From assembly GCF_020387415.1 (NCBI RefSeq), contig NZ_JAGWCB010000007.1:372001-436000 (forward strand): a DNA stretch of 64,000 nucleotides, in the 5' to 3' direction. How positions within the stretch are numbered: the first letter of the stretch is position 1; every line of letters begins with the position of its first letter. Under the pieces are notes generated by a model. That model ran no database searches, was not told the origin of the DNA, and worked only from the letters and a program-made list of their open reading frames with translations. The position numbers and the translations under genes were made by a program. The DNA is from Ideonella benzenivorans. GTDB lineage: Bacteria > Pseudomonadota > Gammaproteobacteria > Burkholderiales > Burkholderiaceae_C. This document shows positions 43,886 to 51,899 of this stretch, in pieces.

Positions 43886-44026
43886 ATGGCACTGGCCAAG
43901 AAGAAGCGCATCGGCAAGCGGACCGTTTCCGCCAAGCAAGTCCGCAAGGTGGCCAGCGGTCGCAAGCGCCGCAAGTCGGACGGCACCCAGCCCTCCAAGG
44001 TGGTGTTCCCCACCCCGGCGGCCTGA
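43886..44026 (+). CDS. Very small lysine/arginine-rich protein
   Basis: A 46-residue, strongly basic protein that opens MALAKKKRIGKRTVSAKQ and continues SGRKRRKSDG. AAAGGA sits 7 bases before the ATG, and a strong terminator begins 11 bases after the stop, so it appears to be a true gene. Nucleic-acid binding, as in histone-H1-like or ribosome-associated small proteins, is a guess from charge alone. I recognise no family. Confidence 0.6.
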   Translation: MALAKKKRIGKRTVSAKQVRKVASGRKRRKSDGTQPSKVVFPTPAA

Positions 44027-44037
44027 CGTCTCAGGCC

Positions 44038-44084
44038 CGCAGATCGCACCCAGGCGGCTTTGCCGGGCGCGATCTGCGTTTTTT
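44038..44084 (+). terminator. Rho-independent terminator
   Basis: CGCAGATCGC (44038-44047) and GCGATCTGCG (44069-44078) form a perfect 10-bp stem, followed directly by six T residues (44079-44084). It ends the transcript of the small basic protein gene. The minus-strand TerC gene ends at 44111, but the T-run is on the plus strand only, so termination is one-way. Confidence 0.9.
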
Positions 44085-44110
44085 GCGGGCCGTGACGGCC
44101 CGTCCCCGCG

Positions 44111-45091
44111 TCAGCCTGCCACGGCCTTGCGGGTCTTCCACAGCGACACCAGCACGCCGCCGGCGATCAGGCCGAAGGTCACGCTCAGCGAGAGCGTTGC
44201 CGGGATCTTGCCGATCAGGCCCACCAGGAAGATCTTGCCGCCGATGAACACCAGCACCAGGGCCAGCGCGTACTTGAGGTATTGGAAGCGGTGGATCATG
44301 GCCGCCAGCGCGAAGTACAGCGCCCGCAGGCCCAGGATGGCGAAGATGTTGCTGGTGTAGACGATGAAGGGGTCGGTGGTGATGGCGAAGATGGCCGGCA
44401 CCGAGTCGACCGCGAACACCAGGTCCACGCACTCCACCAGCACCAGAGCCAGCAGCAGCGGCGTGGCAAAGCGCTCGACCCGACCGGTGGCCGCGTCGCG
44501 TTCGCGCACCCAGAAGGCGTTGCCGCGCAGGCCGTCGGTCACCCGCATGTGCCGCTTCAGGAACTTCAGCACCGGGTTGTTGGCGATGTCGGGCGTGTGG
44601 TCGGCGAGGAACCACATCTTCACGCCGGTGATGACCAGGAAGGCGCCGAACAGGTAGAGCACCCAGCCGAACTGGCTGACCAGCGTGGCGCCCAGGCCGA
44701 TCATCAGGGCCCGCAGCACGATCACCCCCAGGATGCCCCAGAACAGCACGCGGTGCTGGTACCGCCGCGGGATGGCGAAGAAGGTGAAGATCAGCGCGAT
44801 GACGAAGACGTTGTCCATGGACAGCGACTTCTCGATCAGGAAGCCGGTGTAGTAGTCCATGCCACTTTGCGCGCCCAGGTACCACCAGACCCAGGCACCG
44901 AACAGCAGGGCCACGCTGATGTAGCCGGCCGACAGCAGCAGGCTCTCGCGCACGCCGATCTCGCGGTCGTCCTGGTGCAGCACGCCCAGGTCGAAGGCCA
45001 GCAGGGCGATGACGATGGCGATGAAGAGCAGCCAGATCCAGGCCGGCTTGCCCATGAAGTCCACGGAGAGGAGGGGGAGCAGGAGGTCCAT
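44111..45091 (-). CDS. TerC/Alx-family membrane protein
   Basis: A 326-residue inner-membrane protein with about nine helices. EKSLSMDNVFVIALIFTFF and ALVLVECVDLVFAVDSVPAI are the two acidic metal-binding segments of TerC/Alx. The family includes manganese exporters and tellurite-resistance-linked proteins; manganese export is the best current guess. It is divergent from a LysR regulator across 136 bases. I saw no yybP-ykoY manganese riboswitch upstream. Confidence 0.88.
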   Translation of the reverse strand: MDLLLPLLSVDFMGKPAWIWLLFIAIVIALLAFDLGVLHQDDREIGVRESLLLSAGYISVALLFGAWVWWYLGAQSGMDYYTGFLIEKSLSMDNVFVIALIFTFFAIPRRYQHRVLFWGILGVIVLRALMIGLGATLVSQFGWVLYLFGAFLVITGVKMWFLADHTPDIANNPVLKFLKRHMRVTDGLRGNAFWVRERDAATGRVERFATPLLLALVLVECVDLVFAVDSVPAIFAITTDPFIVYTSNIFAILGLRALYFALAAMIHRFQYLKYALALVLVFIGGKIFLVGLIGKIPATLSLSVTFGLIAGGVLVSLWKTRKAVAG

Positions 45092-45138
45092 GCGAGGCTC
45101 TCAGGAATGGCTGTGGAGGCGGCGGCGACGTGGCCTAG

Positions 45139-45180
45139 TTTGCGCAGAGACAGGGTGCGAACAAATCAGCGTTTTGCGCA
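45139..45180. promoter_or_regulatory. Paired TTTGCGCA boxes between terC and lysR
   Basis: TTTGCGCA occurs at 45139-45146 and again at 45173-45180, 34 bases apart, the second forming the perfect palindrome TTGCGCAA at 45174-45181. They lie in the divergent promoter region and may be sites for the LysR protein. Short motifs can recur by chance. Confidence 0.35.
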
Positions 45181-45227
45181 ATTAAGATTCGGATTTCCCG
45201 CACCGAACGTCCGCCAGCGAGGCCCGC

Positions 45228-46130
45228 ATGCTGAACTACCGCCATCTGCACTACTTCTGGGTGGTCACGAAGGAGGGCGGCTTTGCCCGGGCGGCCGAGC
45301 GCCTGGGCATGGCGGTGCAGACCATCAGCGCCCAGGTGCGTGAGCTGGAGAAGGCGCTGGGCCATCAGCTGCTCAAACCCGCCGGACGCGGCGTGGCACT
45401 CACCGAGGCGGGCCAGGCCGCCTTCGCCCGGGCCGAGGAGATCTTCCAGATCGGCCAGATCATTCCCGATGAGGTGCGGCAGGCCGCCAGCGGCCCCGTG
45501 GTGCGCCTGGCGGTGGGCTTTTCGGACGGCATCTCCAAGCTGGCCGCCCATGCCTTGCTGGCGCCGGTGCTGGCCACCCCGAACCTGCGCCTGGTCTGCC
45601 ATGACGGCGAGTTCGAGCAGTTGCTGGGCGAGCTGGCGCTGCACCACCTGGATCTGGTGCTGGCGGGCCAGGCGGCGCCGCGCAACCCCAATCTGCGCCT
45701 GGCCAGCGAACGCCTGGTGAATGCACCGGTGGACTGGTACGGGCCGGCCCCCCTGGTCGGCAAGGCCCAGCGCGACCGCTTCCCCGACTGCCTGAACGAG
45801 TTGCCCGTGCTGCTGCCCACCGGCCATTCGGTCCTGCGGGTGACGCTGGACCATTGGTTCGAGGCGCAGGGCCTGCGGCCGCGCATCGTCGGCGAGTTCG
45901 AGGACAGCGCGCTGCTGGCGGTGTTCGCCGCGCGCGGGTTGGGGGTCTTCCCGGTCAGCCGGCTGGGGGCGGGCGACATGGGCCTGCTGCGCGGCCTGCG
46001 TCTGCTGGGCAGCGGCGAGGGCGTGCAGGAGGAGATCCACGCCATCCTGTCCCGCCGTGGGCGCCACCACCCGCTGGTGCAGCAGGTGATGGAAGCCGCC
46101 CTGGCCGGCGCGGGCGGCGCGGGCGGCTGA
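45228..46130 (+). CDS. LysR-family regulator, NhaR-like
   Basis: A 300-residue LysR protein. The N-terminus MLNYRHLHYFWVVTKEGGFA and the following VQTISAQVRELEKALG are those of the NhaR group, which controls sodium/proton antiport in E. coli. The C-terminal effector domain is complete (GLGVFPVSRLGA near the end). Because it is divergent from terC, it may instead respond to cations or pH for that gene. The effector is unknown. Confidence 0.85.
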   Translation: MLNYRHLHYFWVVTKEGGFARAAERLGMAVQTISAQVRELEKALGHQLLKPAGRGVALTEAGQAAFARAEEIFQIGQIIPDEVRQAASGPVVRLAVGFSDGISKLAAHALLAPVLATPNLRLVCHDGEFEQLLGELALHHLDLVLAGQAAPRNPNLRLASERLVNAPVDWYGPAPLVGKAQRDRFPDCLNELPVLLPTGHSVLRVTLDHWFEAQGLRPRIVGEFEDSALLAVFAARGLGVFPVSRLGAGDMGLLRGLRLLGSGEGVQEEIHAILSRRGRHHPLVQQVMEAALAGAGGAGG

Positions 46131-46189
46131 TCCGGCACCCGCGCCCGTGAGGGCCCGGGGCACGTCATGCCGGTCGGCCCTCGACGGCG

Positions 46190-46224
46190 GAGAACATTCC
46201 TGTTTTTCCGAAGTGAATGTTCTC
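46190..46224. promoter_or_regulatory. Perfect 10-bp inverted repeat upstream of HPF-like gene
   Basis: GAGAACATTC (46190-46199) and GAATGTTCTC (46215-46224) are perfect complements separated by 15 bases. They lie 70 bases before the HPF-like start, in a 164-base gap with no other gene. The length and spacing fit either a long operator dyad or an RNA hairpin. Confidence 0.55.
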
Positions 46225-46294
46225 AAAACCCTGCTTTTTCCGGCGGGCGAATGGGCCGACAGTGCGGGGACCCCGTCATTCACTGGAGACCCCG

Positions 46295-46633
46295 ATGCAA
46301 GTGCTCTTCAAACCCCGTCATCCGGGCGCGGCCGAGCTGCGCGAACTGACCGAGCGGCGCGTGCGCTTCGTGCTGCGGCGCCTGGGCGCACGGGTGCCCC
46401 GTGCCGAGGTGCAGATGTGGGACGAGAACGGCCCGCGTGGTGGCGTCGACAAACGCTGCCAGGTGGCCTTGCATGCCGAGGGTGCCGGTGCCGTGGTCGT
46501 CACCGCCGTGGCGAGCAACTGGCACGCGGCACTCAACGATGCGCTGGCGCGTGCCGCGCGCTTCCTGCTGCGCCAGTGGCGCCGCGGCACCGACACCCGT
46601 CGCATGCGCCAGCGCCTGCCCGAACCGGCTTGA
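46295..46633 (+). CDS. Hibernation promoting factor/RaiA-like protein
   Basis: A 112-residue protein with the HPF/YfiA fold: VEVQM-like strand AEVQMWDENGPRGG, then KRCQVALHAEGAGAVVV and HAALNDALARAARFLLRQW. It ends in a basic tail (RRGTDTRRMRQR). Such proteins bind the 30S decoding site and idle ribosomes under stress. It is shorter than typical long HPF. GGAGA precedes the ATG by 7 bases. A perfect inverted repeat lies upstream. Confidence 0.75.
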   Translation: MQVLFKPRHPGAAELRELTERRVRFVLRRLGARVPRAEVQMWDENGPRGGVDKRCQVALHAEGAGAVVVTAVASNWHAALNDALARAARFLLRQWRRGTDTRRMRQRLPEPA

Positions 46634-46665
46634 AACCCGACCGAAACACCAACGAGGATCCCATC

Positions 46666-47367
46666 ATGAACCCCCTGTCATCCAATGCTTCGACCGTCCG
46701 TTCTGCACCGGCCGTGGCAGTCCCCCTGCGCGGCCTGCGCAGTGCCAGCGCCGACCGCGTGCTGCGCAACACCTATGCCCTGCTGGCCATGACCCTGTTG
46801 TTCAGCGCGGCCGTGGCCGCTGCCGGCGTGGTCTGGCAGTTGCCGGCCCCGGGGCTGCTGCTGACGCTGGTCGGCTACTTCGGCCTGCTGTTCGGCATCC
46901 GCCGGCTGCAGAACAGCGGCTGGGCGCTGCCCCTGGTGTTCGCCCTGACCGGCTTCATGGGCTACACGCTGGGCCCGGTGCTCGCCCGCATGCTGGCCCT
47001 GCCGGGCGGTGCGCAGGTGGTGACGCTGGCGCTGGCGGCCACGGGCGTCACCTTCCTGGCCCTGTCCGCCTGGGTGCTGACGACCCGGCGTGACTTCAGC
47101 TTCATGGGCGGCTTCCTGTTCGCCGGCATGGTCATTGCCCTGCTCGCCGGCCTGGGCGCGGTCTTCCTGCAGATGCCGGCCCTGGGCCTGGCGGTGTCGG
47201 CCATGGTGGCGCTGCTGTCGGCCGGGATGATCCTGTTCGAGACCAGCCGCATCGTGAACGGCGGTGAGACCAACTATGTGCTGGCCACCGTCAGCCTCTA
47301 TGTCTCGCTGTTCAACCTGTTCACCAGCCTGCTGAGCCTGTTCGGCATCGGCGGCAGCGACGAGTGA
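46666..47367 (+). CDS. Bax inhibitor-1/YccA-family membrane protein
   Basis: A 233-residue membrane protein with seven predicted helices and NTYALLAMTLLFSAAVAA at the start. TSRIVNGGETNYVLATVSLY and the ending LFNLFTSLLSLFG are the YccA/YbhL landmarks, with SRIVNGGETN in the conserved C-terminal loop. Bacterial members act as calcium-leak channels or modulate FtsH. It lies 32 bases after the HPF-like gene; GAGG precedes its ATG, so the two may form a stress operon. Confidence 0.9.
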   Translation: MNPLSSNASTVRSAPAVAVPLRGLRSASADRVLRNTYALLAMTLLFSAAVAAAGVVWQLPAPGLLLTLVGYFGLLFGIRRLQNSGWALPLVFALTGFMGYTLGPVLARMLALPGGAQVVTLALAATGVTFLALSAWVLTTRRDFSFMGGFLFAGMVIALLAGLGAVFLQMPALGLAVSAMVALLSAGMILFETSRIVNGGETNYVLATVSLYVSLFNLFTSLLSLFGIGGSDE

Positions 47368-47394
47368 GGGCCTGAGCCCGCCGGGGACCGCCTG

Positions 47395-48378
47395 TCAGGC
47401 GCCGAAGCGTGCGGCCCGGCGGACGATGTCCTCGCGCGCCTCGCGGTACTCGGCCTTGAGCTGGTCCACCAGTTCGGCCACGCTGGGCACGCTGTCGATG
47501 GAGCCCACGCCCTGGCCGGCGCCCCAGATGTCGCGCCAGGCCTTGGCCGCGCTGTTGCCGCCCGAGCCGAAATCCATCTTGCTCTTGTCGGCGCTGGGCA
47601 GGTGGTCCGGGTCCATGCCGGCCGCGGCGATGCTGGGCTTGAGGTAGTTGCCCGGCACGCCGGTGAACAGCGAGGAATAGACGATGTCCTCGGCGCGGGT
47701 GTCCACCAGCATCTGCTTGTAGGCGTCCACTGCGTTGGCCTCCTGCGTGGCGATGAAGCGGGTGCCCATGTAGGCGAAGTCGGCCCCCAGGGCCTGGGCC
47801 GCCAGGATGGACTGGCCGTTGGCGATGGCGCCGGCCAGGGCGATCGGGCCCTGGAAGATGCGGCGGATCTCGGGCAGCAGGGCGAAGGGGCTCAGCGTGC
47901 CGGCATGGCCACCGGCGCCCGCGCACACCAGGATCAGGCCGTCCACGCCGGCCTCGATGGCTTTCTCGGCATGGCGGATGGAGATCACGTCATGGAAGAC
48001 CACGCCGCCGTAGCTGTGCGCTGCGGCCACCAGCTCGGCCGACACCTGCAGGCTGGTGATGATGATGGGCACCTGGTGCTTGACGCAGGTCTCCATGTCG
48101 CGCATCAGCCGGTCGTTGCTGCGGTGGCAGATCTGGTTGACGGCAAAGGGCGCGGCCGGGCGCTCGGGGTGGGCCGCGTCGTGGGTGGCCAGCTCGGCCT
48201 TGAGCTGGGAGAGCCACTCATCCAGCAGCTCGGCCGGGCGGGCGTTGAGCGCCGGGAAGGAGCCGACAATGCCGGCCTTGCACTCGGCTGCCACCAGGCG
48301 CGGGTTCGAGACGATGAACATCGGCGAGGCGATGACCGGCAGGCTGAGCCGGGATTGCACGCTGTCGAGCCAGGACAT
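47395..48378 (-). CDS. NAD(P)H-dependent flavin oxidoreductase, nitronate monooxygenase-like
   Basis: A 327-residue TIM-barrel flavoenzyme of the NMO class I type. FMN-binding is indicated by PVIASPMFIVSNPRLV, GLILVCAGAGGHAGTLS and GADFAYMGTRFIAT. The histidine of H-A-G lies in GGHAG. Members oxidise nitronates or reduce quinones; true specificity is not readable. It is divergent from a TetR gene, and the 84-base gap holds paired operator-like dyads. Confidence 0.88.
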   Translation of the reverse strand: MSWLDSVQSRLSLPVIASPMFIVSNPRLVAAECKAGIVGSFPALNARPAELLDEWLSQLKAELATHDAAHPERPAAPFAVNQICHRSNDRLMRDMETCVKHQVPIIITSLQVSAELVAAAHSYGGVVFHDVISIRHAEKAIEAGVDGLILVCAGAGGHAGTLSPFALLPEIRRIFQGPIALAGAIANGQSILAAQALGADFAYMGTRFIATQEANAVDAYKQMLVDTRAEDIVYSSLFTGVPGNYLKPSIAAAGMDPDHLPSADKSKMDFGSGGNSAAKAWRDIWGAGQGVGSIDSVPSVAELVDQLKAEYREAREDIVRRAARFGA

Positions 48379-48411
48379 GGACGGTCTCCTTCGGGTGCCA
48401 CGCTTGCGTGG

Positions 48412-48449
48412 TTAACACTGTTATTGATGCGATGAGTTTACAGCGTTAA
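48412..48449. promoter_or_regulatory. TetR operator: paired dyads in divergent promoter
   Basis: TTAACACTGT (48412-48421) and ACAGCGTTAA (48440-48449) are inverted copies with one mismatch. Within the left copy, TAACA-C-TGTTA (48413-48423) is itself a perfect palindrome. They lie between the flavin oxidoreductase and tetR starts, as expected for a TetR repressor controlling both. Confidence 0.65.
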
Positions 48450-48462
48450 GTAAGATGGCGCC

Positions 48463-49083
48463 ATGCCCCCCTCGTTGTCATCCGAACAGGTCCTGGAAGC
48501 CCGCGCGCGCATCCGCGCCGTGGCCGAGCAGCAGTTTGCCGAGCGCGGCATCGAACAGACCTCGATGCGCAGCATCGCCCAGGCGCTGGGCTGGACGGCC
48601 ACTGCGCTGTACCGCTACTACGACAGCAAGGAAGCCCTGCTGGCCGCCACCCGTGCCGCCGCGCTGGACCGGTTGTCGGCCGCGCTGGAAGCGGCCCAGC
48701 AGGGCCCGGGCGATGTGTGGGACCGCTCGCGTGCGGTGGGCCAGGCCTATGTGGACTTCGCCTTTGCCGAGCCGGCGGCCTATGGGCTGATCTTTGCCTA
48801 CACCCAGCCGCAGGAAGACGCCTACCCCGATCTGGCCGCGGCCAACGCCCGCTCGCGCCGCACCATGGTGGCCTATGTGGAGGACCTGGTGCGGGCCGGG
48901 CAACTGGAGGGTGACCCCGACCTGCTGGGCCATGTGTACTGGGCGGCCATGCACGGCGCGGTGGTGCTGCAGATGTCGGGCAAGCTGGCCGCCGATGGGC
49001 CGGGCTTCGACGCCATCCGGCGCGAGGGGGCGCGGTTGATCACCAAGGGCGCGCTAGGATCACGCGCCAAACCGCGTGAATGA
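48463..49083 (+). CDS. TetR-family transcriptional regulator
   Basis: A 206-residue regulator. The N-terminal HTH reads EQTSMRSIAQALGWTATALY, followed by RYYDSKEALLAATRA, the TetR signature. The ligand domain (about 70-206) is of the type with LIFAYTQPQED after a long helix. It probably represses the divergent flavin oxidoreductase and itself. AG-rich bases precede the ATG, but no strong ribosome site is evident. Confidence 0.88.
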   Translation: MPPSLSSEQVLEARARIRAVAEQQFAERGIEQTSMRSIAQALGWTATALYRYYDSKEALLAATRAAALDRLSAALEAAQQGPGDVWDRSRAVGQAYVDFAFAEPAAYGLIFAYTQPQEDAYPDLAAANARSRRTMVAYVEDLVRAGQLEGDPDLLGHVYWAAMHGAVVLQMSGKLAADGPGFDAIRREGARLITKGALGSRAKPRE

Positions 49084-49093
49084 AAGGTCTCCC

Positions 49094-49303
49094 ATGCGCG
49101 TTGCTCTGATCGGCGGGGTCACCCTGCTGTGTGCCGTGTTCGCGGGCTGTGGCGCCGATGTGGCTGGCGCGGCGGCCACCACGGCCACCCTGGAAGCCCA
49201 GGCCGCCAGCCAGGCCCAGGCTCAGGAGGCGAAGATCCAGAAGGACCTGAACGCCGCCATGCAGGCCGGCCAGCAGGCCACGGCCTCAGCCGTCGACCCC
49301 TGA
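49094..49303 (+). CDS. Small lipoprotein
   Basis: A 69-residue protein with a signal peptide ending in FAGC (LLCAVFAGCGADVAG), so it is probably lipid-anchored in the envelope. The mature part is an Ala/Gln-rich helix (TLEAQAASQAQAQEAKIQKD), possibly a coiled coil. I recognise no family. GAAAGG precedes the ATG at 49094. Its 3' end overlaps the histidine kinase gene on the other strand by 18 bases. Confidence 0.7.
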   Translation: MRVALIGGVTLLCAVFAGCGADVAGAAATTATLEAQAASQAQAQEAKIQKDLNAAMQAGQQATASAVDP

Positions 49304-50611
49304 GGCTGGCGCGGCCGGCAACCAGAGCCGGGCGCACAGCCCGCCCTGCGGGCCTGGCCGCAGCTCCAGCCGGCCCCCATGCAACTGGGCGATGCGCTCG
49401 ACGATGGCCAGGCCCAGCCCGGTGCCGGGCGCACCGCTGCGCGCCGCTTCGCCCCGCACAAAGGGCTGGCGCAGGCGCTGGGCATCGGCTGCCGCAATGC
49501 CCGGCCCCCGGTCGCGCACCTCGATCCACACGCCCCCATCGGCCTGCCCGGTGTGCAGTGACACCGGCGCCCGCCCATGCCGCCAGGCGTTGCCCAGCAG
49601 ATTGCTGAGCACGCGCCGCAGGGCCCGGGGCCGGCCCCGCACCGGCGGCACGGGTTGCAGGTCCAGCGTGACCGGGTGCTGCGGGTCGGCCAGGTCTCGG
49701 GCCACCTCCCGACCCAGTTCGTGCAGGCACAGCGGCTGATCCGGCTCGGCACCTTCGGGGCGGGCGAAATCCAGGAACTGGCCCACGGCCTCGTCGATCT
49801 GGTCGATGCCGCGCACCATGCCCTCGCGCAGCGCGGCCTCGGTGTCGCGGGGCAGCAGCTCCACGTACAGGCGCAGCTTGGTCAGGGGGGTGCGCAGGTC
49901 GTGCGAGATGCCGGCCAGCATCACGCCGCGTTCCTGCTCGGCGGCGGACAGGCTGCTGACCAACTGGTTGAAGCTGCGTCCCAGGGTGGCGATCTCCAGC
50001 GGCCCGTCCTCCGGCAGCGCGGGCGGCCGTTCATCGCGGGCCACCGCTTCGGCCGCGGCCACCACCCGCGCCAGCGGCCGGTGCAGTCGCCGTTGCAGCC
50101 ACAGCGCGCTGGCCAGGGCCAGCAGCACGCCCACAGCGGCCATGGTCACCAGCGCGCCCGGCAGGCTGCGGTCGGGCACCACCTCGGGCAGCACGATCTG
50201 ATAGAGCTGGCCCTCCAGCGGCAGGGTGATCAGCAGGCTGCCGGGGTGCTCGGGTTCGGGTTGCACGCGCATCTGTTGGCCCGCCAGGCGTTCGCTCAGG
50301 GCGGCGACGATCTCGTCGTCCAGACGCAGACGCAGCACCATCCAGGGCGCGCGGGGCGAGGCCGCCGGGGGGGGCGCGGCCAGGGCATTGCGGTTGAAGC
50401 GTGCCACAAAGGCCTGGCGTTGGGCCACCGGCAGCCCGGCCAGGCCGGCCTGCACTGCCTCAATCTGGCGCGCGGCCAGTTCGGCCAGGTGTTCCACCCG
50501 AGGCTGAAACACCAGCCGGCTCACCAGGCCCACGCCCAGCAGCTGGCCCAGGAGCAGCAGGCCCACCAGCAGCAGCGCATGGCGGCCCACCAGGGTGCGG
50601 GGCCAGTTCAT
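49286..50611 (-). CDS. EnvZ-like sensor histidine kinase
   Basis: A 441-residue kinase: N-terminal helix (about 12-34), a periplasmic sensor (about 35-150), a second helix (about 152-175), HAMP (about 176-225), HisKA with H237 in AGISHDLRTPLTKLR, and HATPase_c with NLLGNAWRHG, DRGPGIA and GTGLGLAIVER. The phosphate goes to the regulator whose gene overlaps by 4 bases upstream. The stimulus is unknown; osmotic or envelope stress is the usual EnvZ role. Confidence 0.9.
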   Translation of the reverse strand: MNWPRTLVGRHALLLVGLLLLGQLLGVGLVSRLVFQPRVEHLAELAARQIEAVQAGLAGLPVAQRQAFVARFNRNALAAPPPAASPRAPWMVLRLRLDDEIVAALSERLAGQQMRVQPEPEHPGSLLITLPLEGQLYQIVLPEVVPDRSLPGALVTMAAVGVLLALASALWLQRRLHRPLARVVAAAEAVARDERPPALPEDGPLEIATLGRSFNQLVSSLSAAEQERGVMLAGISHDLRTPLTKLRLYVELLPRDTEAALREGMVRGIDQIDEAVGQFLDFARPEGAEPDQPLCLHELGREVARDLADPQHPVTLDLQPVPPVRGRPRALRRVLSNLLGNAWRHGRAPVSLHTGQADGGVWIEVRDRGPGIAAADAQRLRQPFVRGEAARSGAPGTGLGLAIVERIAQLHGGRLELRPGPQGGLCARLWLPAAPASGVDG

Positions 50612-51333
50612 CCGGGCCGCCGCTCGCCATCGGGGGTGAAGACATAGCCCACGCCCCAGACGGTCTGGATGAAGCGCGGCGCCGAGGGCTGCGTCTCGAT
50701 GAGTTTGCGCAGCCGCATGATCTGCGAGTCGACCGCGCGATCGGTCACCTCGTGTTCGCGGCCGTGGGCCAGTTCGATCAGCCGGTCGCGCCCCAGGGGC
50801 CGCCGCGGGTTCAGCGCCAGGGCCTGCAGCAGCTGGAACTCGCCCGTCGTCAGCGCCACGGCCTGCCCGTCGCGGGTCAGGCTGCGGGCCTCCAGGTTCA
50901 GGGCGTAAGGGCCGAAGCGCAGCACCGTGTCCAGCGCCGGGCCCCGGTGGGCGCCCAGCACCTGCTGGCGGCGCACCAGGGCCTGGATGCGGGCCAGCAA
51001 CTCGCGCGGGTGGAAGGGCTTGGCCAGGTAGTCGTCGGCCCCCATCTCCAGGCCCACCACCCGGTCCACCGGGTCGCCGCGGGCGGTCAGCATCAGGATG
51101 GGGATGGTCTCGCCCTGGTGGCGCAGGCGCCGGCACAGGCTCAGCCCGTCTTCGCCGGGCATCATCAGGTCCAGCACCAGCACGTCGAAGCGCTCACGCG
51201 CCAGCAAGGGCGCCACCGTTCCGGCATGGGGTTCGGTGCGCACCTGGCAGCCCTGGTCGCCGAGGTAGCGCTGCAGCAGGCTGCGCAGCTCCGCCTCGTC
51301 GTCCACCACCAGCACCTTGACCATCTCTGACAT
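50608..51333 (-). CDS. OmpR-family response regulator
   Basis: A 241-residue regulator with receiver pocket D11-D12, phospho-acceptor D55 (VLVLDLMMPGEDG), T and K motifs (LTARG, AKPF). A winged helix follows, with VALTTGEFQLLQALALNPRR and AVDSQIMRLRKLIE. This is the OmpR pattern. I chose the ATG at 51333; another three codons downstream (MVKVLVV) is equally likely. Transcription is away from the EF-hand and exporter genes, so it might control them across the 214-base divergent gap. Confidence 0.9.
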   Translation of the reverse strand: MSEMVKVLVVDDEAELRSLLQRYLGDQGCQVRTEPHAGTVAPLLARERFDVLVLDLMMPGEDGLSLCRRLRHQGETIPILMLTARGDPVDRVVGLEMGADDYLAKPFHPRELLARIQALVRRQQVLGAHRGPALDTVLRFGPYALNLEARSLTRDGQAVALTTGEFQLLQALALNPRRPLGRDRLIELAHGREHEVTDRAVDSQIMRLRKLIETQPSAPRFIQTVWGVGYVFTPDGERRPG

Positions 51334-51547
51334 GCCGTGATGGTAGGGGCGTCTTCCGGCGCAGGCCGGCGCCAGATGTGGCAAACGATGGCAGAACTGT
51401 CACCTCCGCCACATCCTGCCACGAGCGCCCTGCCGGCTGCCATGGTTGCACCACAGAGCCTGTCCACCATGGCGTCATGGGCTGGTGGCCTCGGGTCGAT
51501 GGGCGATCCGCAAGGCCACGGGCCAGCCCCATGCAAGGAGAGCGCTG

Positions 51548-51832
51548 ATGTCCCGAACCTTCCACTCACTGATCCTGGGCCTGTTGTTGGCCGTGGGCAC
51601 CGCTGGGGCGCAGGCCCAAGGGGATGCCCGCATGCAGCGTCTGCAGGAGGAACTGCAGCAGCGCTTTGCCAAGGCCGACGCCAACCACGATGGCCTGCTG
51701 AGCCGTGAAGAGGCCCAGGCCGGGATGCCCCGGGTCTACCAACAGTACGACGCGATCGACACCGGCCACAGCGGGGCCCTGCGCCTGGAGGACATCACCC
51801 GCTTCATCGCGCAGCAGCGCGCCGGTCGTTGA
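51548..51832 (+). CDS. Secreted EF-hand protein
   Basis: A 94-residue protein with a signal peptide (MSRTFHSLILGLLLAVGTAG AQA in two parts, cleaved near residue 23). It has one canonical calcium loop, DANHDGLLSREE, and a second, weaker one, DTGHSGALRLED, which lacks some acidic ligands. It would bind calcium in the periplasm. AAGGAG lies 7 bases before the ATG. It is divergent from the OmpR-type regulator and precedes the exporter genes by 67 bases. Confidence 0.85.
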   Translation: MSRTFHSLILGLLLAVGTAGAQAQGDARMQRLQEELQQRFAKADANHDGLLSREEAQAGMPRVYQQYDAIDTGHSGALRLEDITRFIAQQRAGR

Positions 51833-51899
51833 GCAGGGGTCTGTGTTGACGGCTGTTGGTGACGGCGGCGTGAAGCCGCCAGGGCGTGCCCGGTGGCGG

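Noticed and set aside
45092-45227. Manganese (yybP-ykoY) riboswitch before the terC gene
   Set aside because: I looked for the conserved loops on the minus strand and did not find them.
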